A DNA stretch of 26,476 nucleotides from Phallusia fumigata (Eukaryota > Chordata > Ascidiacea > Phlebobranchia > Ascidiidae). Below, in pieces: positions 26,401 through 26,476 of the stretch. Position 1 is the first letter of the stretch. The number at the start of each line of letters is the position of its first letter. The position numbers and the translations under genes are program-made. The stretch spans positions 1 through 26,476 of the forward strand of contig QXVZ01004182.1 of the NCBI GenBank assembly GCA_008931825.1, read 5' to 3'. The notes under the pieces are model-generated. The model did no database searches, was not told the origin of the DNA, and saw only the letters and a program-made list of their open reading frames with translations.

Positions 26401-26476
26401 GGCCCATAAATAAGAGATTAGTATAAGTCTTGGATTTGATACTTGCACATAATCAACTTAATAGTTTAATTAAACA

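Overview
The window is eukaryotic, AT-rich animal DNA. Short introns, many small interspersed repeats and a class II SLC2A sugar transporter split into small phase-matched exons suggest a compact invertebrate genome. My best guess is an ascidian such as Ciona, but that is an impression and not a test. One assembly gap (69 N) lies at 14206-14274, and single N bases occur near 2833 and 23492.

Left half (about 1-13950): almost the whole region is one tandem array read on the minus strand. The repeated module is a short stem-loop, then 55-93 nt (mostly 66-69 or 79-86), then a good 3' splice site, a short exon and a 5' splice site. I recognise two sub-arrays. Array 1 (61 to about 7629) has A and E exon modules with B and C stem-loops. 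Array 2 (7754-13951) has S, P, R and Q exon modules with H stem-loops and one very regular hairpin, D1. All stem-loop types share a GUGCAC loop core on the minus strand. Several copies differ by compensatory base changes, and D1 pairs fully only as minus-strand RNA because of G-U wobbles. Splice signals are conserved between copies but reading frames mostly are not, so the host is most likely a noncoding RNA, although R and Q are open and phase-compatible. Diverged interspersed repeats are inserted within array 1. Array 2 shows a higher-order period of about 1.14-1.2 kb.

Centre (about 14000-15150): three CCAAT boxes in one orientation, a possible first exon with a donor at 14032, and a cluster of CRE-type TGACGT sites look like a promoter region serving the array and perhaps a second, divergent transcript.

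Right of centre (15150-21800) has no convincing gene. It holds dispersed repeats, a tRNA-derived SINE-like element, a 149-bp foldback, a pair of about 64-nt hairpins repeated at a 100-bp period, and a lone degenerate copy of the array 2 unit at 20.46-20.70 kb.

Right end (21822-25422, minus): a class II SLC2A (GLUT) gene in nine exons. The exons join in one open frame of 346 codons, but about 170 residues (TM6-TM9, including the central loop) are missing. In their place is an intron with a 304-bp tandem duplication. The start-codon exon is also not visible. Either the gene is internally deleted or the assembly collapsed here.
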